Shown piece after piece: positions 23,375-35,100 of a stretch of 64,000 nt of DNA. Both the position numbers and the translations under genes were made by a program. The DNA is from Sphaerolaimus hirsutus. Taxonomy: Eukaryota; Nematoda; Chromadorea; Monhysterida; Sphaerolaimidae. Numbering within the stretch: the stretch's first letter is position 1; every line of letters starts with the position of its first letter. Where the stretch lies: positions 21,091,785-21,155,784 of the forward strand of contig OZ038452.1 of assembly GCA_964036195.1 (NCBI GenBank). Reading direction: 5' to 3'. The notes beneath the pieces are model-generated. The model was not told the origin of the DNA. It saw only the letters and a list, made by a program, of their open reading frames with translations, and did no database searches.

Positions 23375-23569
23375 CTGGGGGCATTCTCAGACCGTGTAAA
23401 ATGCCATGTATAATGAAAAATGTCATGCAAAGTGCCGGAAGTCATGAAAAATGCCCTGCAAAATGGCAAACGTACGTTTGCCATTTTGCAGGGCATTTTT
23501 CATGACTTTCGGCACTTTGCATGACATTTAACATTTTACAGGGTATTTTACAGGGTCTGGGATTGGCAC
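23375..23569 (-). mobile_element. Introner-like intron 1 of copy B (195 bp)
   Basis: Same position and length as 3914-4108. The coding-strand 5' half is essentially identical to copy A, while the 3' half differs at many positions. In this copy the two arms are the better complements, with a perfect AATGGCAAACGTACGTTTGC centre. Confidence 0.85.
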
Positions 23570-25306
23570 CAGCACGGCGGTGAGCCCGGTGACGAACAGC
23601 AGCGCGAACACGCCGCCCAGAACGAACAGCCGCTTCGGGTAGACAACGGCCGCAGCGCCGCGACCGACCATTCTCAGAGAGCGGCTCATTGTTTGAGCTC
23701 GCTCGAGATTGATGCTCGTGGGCATGCTAGCGTAGCAGTTGATTGAACTTAGTGCAAAAATCAATTAATACTTCATTGGCCCTGCGCACACTAATTTCCA
23801 TAAATGAGTTTTGAACGTGTTTGAGTTTTCCACAATGAGTCGTTTTTAATCTCCGTCAACTGTAGTTGACGGCCACCTCATTGTAGAAAACTCAAATGCG
23901 TTCTAAGCTGATTTTCTAAGTGGAAACTAGTGTGCGCAAGCACACTAGTGCAGAAAACTTGGCCATCTCCGAAAAAGATGGAAAATTGAATTTAGTTTTT
24001 GGGCGCTGGTGACTCTACGCCGCTGTAATGTGCCCGAGATTGGCCGGTCGCGTCAACTGTCTCGTTGCCCAGGCTAGTTGACATCCTGCGAAATCAGGAG
24101 CGCTTGTTATTGCCGTTGCGTGCGCGGCGGCGGCTGGCAAAGTTCTCTACTGTTGCAGCGCGTCGAGGGAAGCCCGCTATTCAACCACAGCGACTTGTAA
24201 CCATTCGACTCGTAAGCCAAAGTGCATCATAGTTAAGCCAAAGTGCCTCGTCTCTAAAAGTAAGTTCAATCAACTCATACAGTATTAGCTATGGATGTGA
24301 ACATTTACCTGTACTGCAGCTTACAAGTCAACATATTGGCGCTGCACACACTAGTCTACTAACGGTAAACTGAAAATTTGGTAAACTCAGTTTTCAGCTT
24401 CTGAGCGTACCTGAGTTTACCGGAATGAGCTATTCGTCAACTACAGTTGACGGAGATTAAAAATTACACATTCTGGTAAACTCAGATGCGCTCATAAGCT
24501 GAAAAATGAGTTTAACAGATTCTTAGTTTAACGTTGGTAACCTAGTGTGTGCAGCGCCATTGGGTTAAAAAATGACATACAATGGCTTGAATAATGACAC
24601 ACTTTTTAACATACAATATGGTTTTGGCTTTATAGTCGATAGCTTAAATCTTAGTATACTCTCCAGCGCGTGAGCTCTGTGCCGCGCTGCATGCACCCAA
24701 TGCATGTGAAGGTGCCGCAAACTGCGCGCGCATGCTCGTCTATTTATGCGCGGAGCTTTTATGTGGCCATTTTCAGGGAACTGGCAGGATGTTTAGCACT
24801 AAGTATCACTTCACGCCGTTAAATATTTTATCGAATTTCCATTTTGCTTAATTAGAAGCTGTAAATTGGAATCGCGTAATTCCCACAGCAAACATATTTA
24901 TCGGTGTCTTGGTAAATGGTCCAGAATCATGATGTTGGTATTTTTATTAGGATCAGCAGAGCAGTATGCTGGGGTTAATTCCGCCAGTGGAGAAGTAAAA
25001 AGACAACTTCAATGTGAGTGATAAATAATTTGAGAAGTGAAGAGGCAAGTAAAAAGTCAAGAGTGATGTCAATTTATATGTGGCAGGTCAGGAAACACAT
25101 AGCAAGTCAATGAGGTTTTGAACTGAGATATTAAAAAATGCTTGAAAAAAATTCACTGCAAAATTTCTGTATGAGGACAAATGCTGACAGAGGAGTGATA
25201 CAGACGTGTTCTAGCGGAATTAACAGAACTAGTTGGGACCAGGCTGTTGGATAGTTGAGGGAAGGTATTTAAGCTGTGCCCTCAACCTCATATTTCCTCA
25301 TATATG

Positions 25307-25556
25307 TACTCGGCGGACATGATACTCTGCCCTCGCACTGATTTATGTCTCACGTTGGAAGCGTGCCAAGGATGATAAAGCATGCGATTTTTGTGTAAAA
25401 GATGAAGAAAGTCATTGTTGTGAATGAGTTGACGTATGACGTTATAACGGCGACGACTTTTTTCAAATTTTTATGAAAATCGCATGTGTAAAAAAATCGT
25501 TGGCACGTTTCCAGCGGGAACCACGCGTGCAGGGTGTAAAGTAACTGGAGTTATAC
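25307..25556. repeat. TA-type MITE found only in copy B
   Basis: TACTCGGCGGACATGATACT to GTAACTGGAGTTATA. It is inserted where copy A reads ATTTCCTGTACATACC, and related to 19347-19597. The interior contains ATCGTTGGCACGTTTCCAGC. Confidence 0.75.
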
Positions 25557-27878
25557 ATACCTCTAGCCTTGAATAAATTGCAAGCAGTTACCTATATAAA
25601 TATCTGTGATGTTAATGTGACCAACGAAGGGTAAGTTTTCTAATAAAAAAACACTTTCTGTGTTTTGAGTTTTTCAAAATTGAATACCTATGTTTTTGAG
25701 TTTTTTTGTGAAAAAACTTGGGTAACTCTGTTTTTATTTCTGTGTTTTTGGTGAAAACCATAGTTTTTTTCCAAAAAGCAAGGTTTTACCCAAATGGCCT
25801 CACACACACTAGTTGACATCGACACCAAATGTCAACTGGTTCCGTTCCCAACTCCAAGCTTGCATTTGAACGTCGTACATTGGCTCGTCAGCAAGCTTTG
25901 AATTGGGATGGGAACCAGTTGACATTTGGTGTCGATGTCACCTAGTGTGTGTGGGGCCAATACAGTGTTTCAATGCAAAAACAGTGGTCTTATCATGACA
26001 CATTTGTTTATGAATGCTCAGCGACCGTGCAAGATGTGCTGAAAAATGTAAACAGTCATGTAAAATGTCAAATTAAATATTTTGTAAGTGGGTATTTGGA
26101 ATTTTTACCACGCGTTACATCTGAATACAGAAGCACTTAAATGATCAAGGCTTTTTTACCTGATGAACATCGAAGACCACGGCCGTTCCAGTTGATGAAA
26201 TCGCACTAGAAAATTCTAACAAATATTTAGGGATATAATGACTCCTGCGACTCCTGGTATAACTCCTGCGACATTACACCTTACAATGAAATCTACCATA
26301 TCCCATCTGAATAAAAGAACAAACATAAAAAAAATTTCATCATATTTATCAAAGCAATTTGATAAATGTAATGAAACAAATTTTATGTTTGTTATCTTAT
26401 TCAGGTGGGATATGGTAGATTTCATTGTAAGGTGTAATGTCACTGGAGTATATTTACACCACCGACATTTGGGAAACTCTAAAAAAAAATTTTGATCACA
26501 TTTGAGTTTACCACATTAAGGAGTCTGTCAACTAAAAATCATTCCTTCTGGTAAACTCAAATATGTTCTAAACAGATTTACGAGTTTCTCAATTTTCGGT
26601 GGTGTACTAGTCGCTTGCTAGCGTTAACCGCAACGCTTAGCTAATCGCACGCAATGAAAAGTCTTTCAAAAATGAATACGGTTACTGTTAAGACCGAGTG
26701 ACTAAATCAAATAGCTCCAGGACATCATTTGCATAGTCACTTGATCTTGACTTTGTACAGAAGGATCAAAAGTGTGTGAACATTACAGAGTCAATTCAGA
26801 CTACAGTCACAAAGTTATCTTTCGAAAGTTGCCAAAGTTATGCACCTAGGAAGGTAGGTACTTTTTGAAAGTACCTTTAGATCTTAAAAATCACAGTTTA
26901 TAACTCAAAGATGTGTATTTTTCATTACCTACCGTATATCCTGGTAATAAAACCTCAGTGGTTTTATTATTTTTACAGCTAAATTTGAGGGGGAGGGTCA
27001 ATCCAAATGTGGATTACTATTTCAGGTTTCATTAAACTCCATAATTAATTTACTGCATTCACATGCTCAGAAGTAAACTACTTTCAACAGTGTTAGTATT
27101 CAATCCGCATAATTAATCTATTCAATTTAAATGAATCCACCTCCATCTTTACTTGTTACATTCCTTGCGTGTGCTCTTTTATGTCTGTATGTACACAGTG
27201 TTTTCATGATTCACGCACTAATACACTTTCAGAGGGGGTGTATTTCCAGGAGGAGGAGGGCATTAATTCGAGCACATACGGTATTTAGGTACCTAAGAAA
27301 TACAATTCAGTCCAAGATAATGATGTCGAGAATTTGATCCGTGCAACTGCAAATACGAATCCAAATATCCAGTTGGCAGTTACCCATCACCGAACATTCT
27401 CATTTTGTCCATGTGACACCCCAGAATCGGCAGTTCGTTAGCGTGTCCATGTCCGCGATCGTTTGATAAATTGCCTTTATTGGATGCGTGCACACGTTAA
27501 TGTATGCAGCTTCTCTCGTGAGTCGGGTCCATCAAATTTTACAGCTCGTTTGCTCGCTCGTAAAAACGCGGCAAATGCAATTGCTGCTCAGCACCCACTG
27601 TGCATGTCACATCCTCGCTCGTTTCACATACTGATAACAGTATTTATCAATTTTCCATCAGTGCGCATTTCTTCCCGCCACATCAGCATACTAGGTAATG
27701 GTTCTTTGATACATAATACTTAATGGTTATAATACCTGCATTATTCCCTGACAGACGGCAAAGCATTGACGCATTAGCCATTTTAATCCATCGCTAGCGC
27801 GGTGGCACTTTTACATGAACCAAAGACCAGGTGCGCATCGATAATCAATAGCAATGTCACATCAACCGTTTTATGGAT

Positions 27879-28291
27879 ACCGTATATCCTCGAATAAGTC
27901 CCCCGGGGAATTATTCCAAGGGGGGTATTTTTCCCTCATAACTTTCAGGAAAACTTGCAGGTAGGTAGGTAAAATACACACAGTGTATCTGCTTTAGTGG
28001 TTGCTACACACGGTGCCGTAAGCAAACATTCTTTTGTATTTTTTCTCACACTGCACTGCATTTGCATGTTGTAAATCAGCCCAGATGACTTTTATTTGTC
28101 TGTCTGACTAACGTGGTCATATTTTTCAATTGATGAAGAATCTTTTCCACTCCTCACAGAGGGGGAGTTATTAAAGTGTGGGGAGTTTTTAAAGGGTGGG
28201 AAGTTATTCAAGGGTGGGAGTTTTTCAAGGGGGGAGTTATTTGTTCGTCAGAGTTATTTGAGGGGGGTCTTATTCGAGGATATACGGTATA
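27879..28291. repeat. C/G-tract MITE
   Basis: ACCGTATATCCTCGAATAAG and its inverted partner CTTATTCGAGGATATACGGT bound C/G-run modules. From 28292 to 29189 I see no convincing gene; one short ORF region includes a GTGTCAACTAGTG MITE remnant. Confidence 0.8.
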
Positions 28292-29189
28292 TAACCAATG
28301 GGTGACTTATAAGTTATAACCAGTATAAACGCATGATTATGCAGTCGATTGCTCTGTTTAAATATCAGTGGTCTATTTTTCAAATTTTTGACCAATAATT
28401 TCAAAGTTGAGCAATCGAGAACCGTTTAAATCATTCTCAAGCAATCTTCTGGTTGATGGAAGATTGTTGCATTTACGGAAACAAGTTTTCAGTGAAATGA
28501 AAGATGTCTTCTTATTAAAGTTATGAAACGAGGAAATACAATACCTTATTTAAACTTGGCATCCGGCCAAAACAGTTTTTGGATACTCGCGTTTGTACAC
28601 ATACATCACATACATGTGTCAACTAGTGTTTCGGCCACCATTAGCGACCATTTCCGGTTACTGAAGCGCGCCGCGGCCATTATTGGTAACGCGGACGACA
28701 ATGCCTTTTACTCACGTTCGTACAATATCCAAATCGTATTCAACTGTATCCAATACAAAATTGGACGTAGGCCAACTCTAAATATGCAACGATCCAAGTT
28801 AAATGCATCTCTTGGCATTTTGCCCGCAGCAATGGCTTGGGTACTTTTTTAATGCAAAAGTTGCGAAATTTGATACGGCGCCGTTTCGGCAGAAATGAGA
28901 GAAAATTGTGTTCTGTAAGCGTCGGCGCAGCGGTGGCTCATGGATGTGCGCGCTTTTTCGTTAAATACGCGCGGTATCTGTCGCTCTTCGTATCCAGGAT
29001 GCAAAAATACGCAGTCCCTCCAGTAAAAATAGTGAGACGCGCGGCGCGAATTTCAAAAAATATTTTATCCATGCTTGTATTCATTTGTTTGTGTATAATA
29101 AAAATGTCCTCCTCTTTCAAAACTAATTCAAAACATTTTCAGAATTCCCCACAGCGGTTGCGCGCCAGATTTTTCAACCAGCAGAAACT

Positions 29190-32100
29190 ATGCCTTCAGC
29201 CGGGCGGCGGGGTCAACGCAGCGGCGCCGCGACCGCTGAAACGTCGGAACGAGTCGTTTATAAGGACGATGTGAGCTATAGGAGCCTAAGAAGGTCCTCT
29301 TCTGCGGTCATCGGAAATATCAAAAAGGTTTGTTCTTATATCTTGAGTAGTGATGGAAAAGCGCCACGGCGCTGGCGCCTGGCGCTAGCGCCACAGCAAA
29401 AAGCGCCATGGCGCTTTTGGCGCTTGGCGCTAAAACGCTCTGGCGCCATTGGCGCTTGGCGCCGGGATCTGTGAAAGCGCCATGGCGCTTTTGGCGCTTG
29501 GCGCCATTTTCTGGTGGCGCTGTTGGCGCCTGGCGCTGGCATTTTAAATGGCGCCAAAAAAGCGCCAACCATGGTGATAAAAATTGTTAAAATACAGTGA
29601 AAATCCACATCGATTTTGAGAACAACTGAATAAATATTGATAAATATAGGTAAGGGTGTTAGGGGACATTAATATTTATAAAATATTGATTAGGTAAAAT
29701 TTGGTGACAAATGTATATACCGTATTTCCTCAAATTATCCCCCCCTTAAATTAACCCCCCTCGAAATACCTCCCGTCTTTAATAACGTACATCATGACTG
29801 CAATGTACATGATGTAATATTTGCTGCCAATTTCCCTAGCAAATACATATAAAGTAGTTTATATACCTATGTATATATGCATATATTTACCGTATTTCTC
29901 GAAATATCCCCCCTGTGTAACATTATCGTAAAATGTAAAATATTTAATATTTAAGTTGACGTTCTTATGTTCGCTTTTATATTTAATTAATTCAATTTAT
30001 TATGATTCCATTTTTTATTCACATTCCATTTTTTAACATCTTCACATTCGTCATTTAATATCTCAAGCGACGCTGTTTACAACGTCCGCTTTACATCGCT
30101 CACATATTTAGATCTTAGTCATTGCTCACATTCCGCCACATTTCCTTGACAAGCAGCACGCAAATACGCCGTCATGTTTATGTTAAGCGGCGGGCTCGCC
30201 CCCAAGCGGGGGGCTGGGCCCGCGCGCCATTTCAAATGCTGTCTGGCTTGTCTCACATTTTCACTATCTTGTCAGTTTAGCTCGCTTTTCATCGGAGAAG
30301 CGAGCGGGCAAGGATTGAACTTTCACAATTGGAAATGTTGGGTAAAAATCGGAGATTAGAGCCGACCGATTGGCGCCAAGTCAATAGCCATCGGTCTGGC
30401 CCTTAAAAGCTGATTTCACAGCTAGAATCGGCAGTGTTTGCAACCTCGTCAACTTCACAAGAATCTCTTCCTAGGATCTAAATAAGCGCCGTTTTCACTT
30501 TATTAAGTCACTTGTTTTTGGTGCTAAGTTTAACTCTTGGTGCTTTAAGTCACCTCAGTGCTTTATTCACACCTGCGCTGTTTAAGGTGCTTTCCTCACA
30601 ACCGCGCCACTTAATTATTGCCTTTTGTCGTAATTAAGTGCCTTCTATAAATTGCCTTATTTCTTCGGTAATTAGAACTTATTTTACGTTTTATTTAAGT
30701 AATTAATTTAGTTGTAAATTAATTCCTTTGTTTACGTATAATTTTTATATATATTTTATTTACACTTATTTCTTTGTATTTAATTGTCTAAATAAAAACG
30801 TTCGTCAAAACCTTTGGTAAACAATCTAAATTTGCTTCACACTAACTCACATCAATTCACTTCAACTCAACTAATTCACATTTTGATAAAATAACGGAAC
30901 GTCAACTAAGAGACGACGCTTCACGTCAACTTTCATACATTCACATTTGTCCTCTTCCTCGGTTAGGAATAGGAGCTAGTTCACAAGTCACTTCAACAAG
31001 TTCCGTATTATTTTACATGGCGCAGCGAGCAGGGTGACTAATTAACTAATTGGTCACTCTAATTAAGTCGTCTCGCGCGAAATTTCATTGGAAATTGAGT
31101 TTCACAGCCTGAGTCACACGCACAAGGTTACGGTAACACGGTTTTGGACGCAAAATCGTTAGTAGCACGTGCATATTTACTTACAATTTTACAAGTACAA
31201 GTCACAAGTAACGAAATATTTATTTTTATTATTTTATTTCGTTCACAGCTAGCTACCACATTGCTAATAAGCAAAACATCGATCGAAATTTGCCATGGAA
31301 GAACGTCTACGCGTTCAGAGAGGCGCCCCAGCCGCCGCAGCTATGCCTTTGAGCAACGTAGATGAGTCCGACACAACTCATCCGTTGACTCAACATAGCC
31401 GGGCGTTGACTGGAGTGCGCAACGGTGTGCTACGATTCACAACCAAACCGATTCCTAAAATCATCAAAGACGAGTCACAACCTGCCGCCGTAAACTTACG
31501 CGCGGCGGAGGAAGTATTAGAATTACTTCAAGCCTACGTCTACCAAGCCGAGCTGAAATGCTCGGACCTGTCCACAGCTATGGACAGATTCACATCTATT
31601 GTCCAAGATCACATCACAAGCCTGGACAGAGACCAAGACGGAGTGGCCGAGGAAATAAAGAGCGCCAACGCAAAATTGGAGCGCGCGCTCTACTCGGGCT
31701 CGAACAACGCGATGATGCTCATGGATGAGCTGGAATCGAGGATGGCGACCGCCCAAGCGCAAATCAAATCCGCGGAAAGGTTGATACTTTCCTTGAAAGG
31801 TCAGTCAACTGTTGATTTAACTACTCAACCCCCTTCACAACCACCTTATAACAATGTCAACATGGGAAGTAGTTCTCAACCTTCACAACCGGAAACTTTG
31901 TTAAAGTTACCTAAAATCGAGCTTGCTAAATATAACGGCGATCCGTTAGAATGGGCAGCTTGGTGGGAAATTTTTCGAGCTCAAATTCACGACCGAGCTA
32001 ATTTGTCAACTGGTATGAAATATACATACCTTAAGCTCAGCCTTATCGGTCCAGCAGCGGAACTGCTGGCCGGATTAAAAGGTGATGGTCGAGATTACAT

Positions 32101-35100
32101 CACAGCGGTCACCATGTTAAAATCAAACTTTGGTGAAACGCATCGGGTACAAGCCGCCCTTTGGGATAAATTGTATTTAGGGTTCAAACGGGATCCCGAT
32201 CCCGATCCCGGATCCCGTGAAATTCCGGGATTTAGCAGTCCCGATCCCGATCCCGAAACCCCAATCCCGATCCCGATCCCGATCCCGAAATCCAAAAATA
32301 CCAATCCCGATCCCGATCCCGATCCCGAAAACTTTCAAATCCCGATCCCGATCCCGAGAATCTCCCAAGTCTGGGATCCCGATCCCGGAAAAAATAGTGA
32401 AAATTATAAAAAGTTAAAAAATGAAATTTTTGCGTGCAAAAATGTGAACGCAAACCCCCAGCGTCCATTTTATGTCACTTTTCTGGCATCCAACAGTGTT
32501 TCGAGACCTTTATGAACAACTGTGAATGCCAGAACAGTGACGAAAATCTCTATCCCTACACCCCAATCCCGATCCCGAAAAAATGCCAATCCCGATCCCA
32601 ATCCCGTGACCCCAATCCCGGCCAATCCCAATCCCGATCCCGATCCCGAAATCTCAAAATACCAATCCCGATCCCGATCCTGATCCCAAAACCCCAATCC
32701 CGATCCTGATCCCGAAATCTCAAAAAGTGAATCCCGATCCCGATCCCAATCCCGAAAAGTCAATCCCGTTTGAACCCTAATTGTATTCACTCAAAAAACC
32801 TTCGTCAAGAGGAGACTCCCTCACAAATTTCACAAGAACCCTTTTGTCAACTCTCAATCAACTTAAAGAAAGGGGTGAAAGTGTCGATTCTGGCGCAGTG
32901 TTAAGAATAATTCGTGGTTATCTTCCCGATAATATTGTTCTTGCCGTCACAGAAGAACACCGGAATTCGATGCGCACTGCTGCAACCGACGACACAGAAC
33001 TCACAGTCGTCAGGTTTGTCGATGCATTAACTACCATTGCTTGTGCTCGGTTAGATGCGATGAAAACTGAACAACAAAGTTCACAATCTTCAAATGTTGT
33101 TCAGAAATCACAAAATTCATCGTTAAAAAAGCCACAAAATGGAGGTGGTTGGCAACAGCAAAAGAAAAAGGGAAATAAATCACAAAATACCTTTTCAAAA
33201 CAAAAACCTATTCACAACACGGTTGCTTTTGCTGGTACCAATGCTAATGTTGGTAAACAACAAGGAAAAAATAAAAATTCCACTCAACCTCCCAGAACTC
33301 CCGCGATCGGAGCGACTAGTCAAAAGCAGTTTTCACAACCTGCTGCTGATTATCGCAAGCCGAAATTCGAGTGCTTGTTCTGTGGCATCAAAGAGCACTA
33401 CACCACCGATTGCCCTCAATACGTCACACCGAGAGAGCGCATCGAACGGTTGCAAGCTTTGGGCGATGTGTGCACACGCTGCACACGCAGAGGCCATCAA
33501 GCGGAACAGTGCACTCAACGATTGAGTTGCTACTATTGTCGCCAGATTGGTCAACATCACGGGGCGTTCTGTCCTACCAGACAGGCACCCGCAAGGCGTC
33601 AGGTAAACAATTCACAAAATAAAGCCTTTGTCAAAGCAACGAGCGCTAATTTTGTCAACGCTCAGGTAATCACAACGGGCGCCGCTTCGTCACATGCACC
33701 GCCATCGTATCCGCCTTCACACACGGAACCGATGAGCGTGTGTGTCATCCCCCCGGACGAGAATGATTTTCGGTGGAGACAGCAGACGCTGTATCAAATG
33801 GATATGGACGGTCCGCTGGACATGGGTGAGTGGCCGAAGCCCGCTAACGAGCTCCAGGCGAGAGCTCAAGAGGAAGCCCGCAAGTATCACAGCAAAAACG
33901 AGCTGTGGACGACGCTCCGCGCCAACCTCATCCAGGACGGCACGGACATGGAAACCGTCGAAGCCAAGATCCGCGGCTTCCAGCAGAAACGGTACGAGGT
34001 GTACCCACACCTCAACCCGAACCAAATGTCATCGTCGGTGCCACTTCAACCCAGTCACAGGCCCACGGTGGAGGTGCTAAGCGCACAAGCGGGTTACGGT
34101 AACCCCAACACCGCGACAAGGCAGCAGGCCGAACAAGAATGTGAGTTCGATTTTGCGCCTATTGTTCGTTTGCAAGTGGCCCAGGCTTCATTAATTAATA
34201 AAGACGCTGAATTAAATCGAGTCACAGACCCTTTGTTAATATTCTTTGACACTGGATGCGAATATTCATACATTAAAGCATCTGTGGCAAATGAGTATAA
34301 CTTTGAAAACAAAGGAGATGTTGTTCTTCAAATGAGCGTGTTTGCGACAAAAACGCCTGTCACAGTCAATACGTTTTTGGTCGAGGCCGTCATGCCTATT
34401 TACAAACACGTTGACAATAAGGGCAATATGTTACAAATTCCACTCACCTTACGTGCAGTGGATAATTTGGCAACATATGCATGCCCACCTCCTTTGTCAC
34501 AAGATGACAAAACAGTCATTTATATTGTGTACGGTGAACATGCACAAGAACAATTCGCGGAACCGCTTGAATTGACAGAAATGACTGATGAGTTTTGTCA
34601 CAAACTATGTCAACCAGATGTGGTCATTGGTCAAGACTATTATTGGAAGTTCGATATTCGACCAACAGAAATCGAACTCCCATCTGGATTGATCATCGTC
34701 GAATCAATACTTGGATTGATGCTTGGCGGAAATGCGTCATCACAGTCATTTGTCACAACACCTGACATTTCGCCACATCAATTCATGGTATCATGCAGTT
34801 CACATGCATCATCAGCTGTTGCTGTTGGCCAAGAGACATTATTTCAATTTCACAGTCTCGAGTCAATAGGCATCACAGATGATCCATTATCACATGATGA
34901 TGACATAGCTGAACAGTTAATTCTGGAATCAATTACTCTTGATCCAGAAACTGGACGCTATAGCGTAGATTGGCCATTCAAACAACAATTCACGAATTGC
35001 CAACCAACAATTCAGAAGCATTTCGCCGCTTTCTGTCACTGTTAAAACGGTTTCGAAAAGATCCCGATTTATTCGCTACATACGCGAAAGTCATCTCAGA

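Larger units (their letters stand above)
21073..23689 (-). pseudogene. Two-membrane-span protein gene, copy B (probably disrupted)
   Basis: Paralogue of the gene at 1450-4228. Exons 23570-23689 and 23258-23374 are intact and keep both membrane segments. Exon 3 (22557 downward) is split by an element at 22160-22356. A GTGGCAC donor at 22353 with acceptors at 22178/22179 (TTTACAG) or 22142/22143 (GGCCAAG) would still be in frame. The last exon is split by a second element (21290-21524) whose right tip is CCCCTG and not CCCCAG. The first available AG (TTTCAG, exon from 21276 downward) shifts the frame and replaces the C-terminal region, reading to a stop at 21073. Unless that altered tail works, the copy is damaged. 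The membrane half could still be expressed. Confidence 0.65.
19631..27713. repeat. Segmental duplication, copy B
   Basis: Copy of 1-8043 in direct orientation. Exons, hairpin MITEs and much of the intergenic sequence are near identical, so the duplication is young compared with the repeat insertions that distinguish the copies. Insertions found only here are 21290-21524, about 21620-22025, 22160-22356 and 25307-25556. Between 23690 and 27713 there is no gene, only the same MITE series as copy A. Confidence 0.93.

Noticed and set aside
28523..28852. 109-residue ORF upstream of the basic-protein gene
   Set aside because: It overlaps a CAACTAGTG MITE remnant, has no recognisable domain and no splice link to neighbours.
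29338..29610. Several Ala/Trp/Arg-rich ORFs on both strands
   Set aside because: Produced by GGCGC-word repeats; the same false ORFs occur at 43164-43509.
30174..30359. 61-residue ORF repeated at 40886
   Set aside because: It lies in both BEL LTRs at the same place; it is LTR sequence and not a gene.
32217..32709. Overlapping Pro/Arg/Ser/Asp-rich ORFs
   Set aside because: They are translations of the CCCGAT hexamer array of the MITE inserted in gag.
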